Of a stretch of DNA of 64,000 nucleotides, positions 63,633-64,000 are shown one piece after another. The notes beneath the pieces were generated by a model. That model saw only the letters and a program-made list of their open reading frames with translations, did no database searches and was not told where the DNA came from. The first letter of the stretch is position 1, and each line of letters starts with the position of its first letter. Source of the stretch: Ridgeia piscesae (Eukaryota > Annelida > Polychaeta > Sabellida > Siboglinidae); the NCBI GenBank assembly GCA_025642075.2, contig JAODUO010000037.1, forward strand, positions 740,001 through 804,000, given 5' to 3'. Made by a program: the position numbers and the translations under genes.

Positions 63633-64000
63633 GTAAGTCCACCAGCTCCCAGAGCTCTCTCGACAGACACATGCTTGTACACTCAGGTAAGTCCACCAGC
63701 TCCCAGAGCTCTCTCGACAGACACATGCTTGTACACTCAGGTAAGTCCACCAGCTCCCAGAGCTCTCTCGACAGACACATGCTTGTACACTCAGGTAAGT
63801 CCATCAGCTCCCAGAGCTCTCTCGACAGACACATGCTTGTACACTCAGGTAAGTCCACCAGCTCCCAGAGCTCTCTCGACAGACACATGCTTGTACACTC
63901 GGGTAAGTCCACCAGCTCCCAGAGCTCTCTCGACAGACACATGCTTGTACACTCAGGTAAGTCCACCAGCTCCCAGAGCTCTCTCGACAGACACATGCTT

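Overview
This is eukaryotic (animal) nuclear DNA. It shows intron-exon structure with canonical GT-AG junctions, long introns, very many microsatellites and minisatellites, LINE and MITE debris, and two recognisable metazoan gene families. The organism is most likely an invertebrate bilaterian (mollusc or lancelet would fit). I cannot fix the species. All gene models below were built by hand from reading frames, splice signals and intron phase.

Layout. (1) 1-3.4 kb: a minus-strand gene of unknown identity. Its CpG-rich promoter/first-exon region is at about 2.85-3.37 kb, next to a 490-bp GGAC tetramer array, and it has one further likely exon near 0.8 kb. (2) 5.9-7.2 kb: two phase-compatible minus-strand exons of a second unknown gene. 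(3) 9.0-9.9 kb: a MITE and a small minus-strand ORF. (4) 10.8-21.6 kb: a nearly complete minus-strand TTLL10-like gene (tubulin glycylase, ATP-grasp/TTL fold) in 11 exons whose phases all agree. Its introns carry a MITE, a SINE-like repeat, a duplicated 400-bp element and a 1.7-kb 13-mer minisatellite that abuts a splice acceptor. (5) 23.2-26.1 kb: decayed non-LTR retrotransposons, one rearranged in opposite orientations. (6) 26.8-30.1 kb: mostly featureless, with a second copy of the SINE-like repeat. (7) 30.64 kb to the right edge: a plus-strand C2H2 zinc-finger gene of the RREB1/hindsight family. Exon 1 encodes an MSRRKQ-type NuRD-recruitment motif. A roughly 28.6-kb intron full of simple repeats follows, then exons at 59.3, 60.2 and 63.4 kb. 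The gene continues beyond the window.

The most striking structural theme is minisatellites built on splice junctions. A 33-bp array before RREB1 exon 2 repeats a complete polypyrimidine-CAG acceptor about 38 times and resembles the real intron/exon boundary. A 54-bp array at the right edge repeats the end of the zinc-finger exon together with its GTAAGT donor at least seven times, in frame. A 13-bp array directly before a TTLL10 acceptor contains no AG in the sense strand for about 1.7 kb. Together these are the best candidates in the window for something undescribed.

CpG density is mosaic. It is low in the two putative gene bodies at 0-2.6 kb and after about 31 kb, and high across TTLL10 and the intergenic DNA. 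This would fit invertebrate mosaic gene-body methylation.
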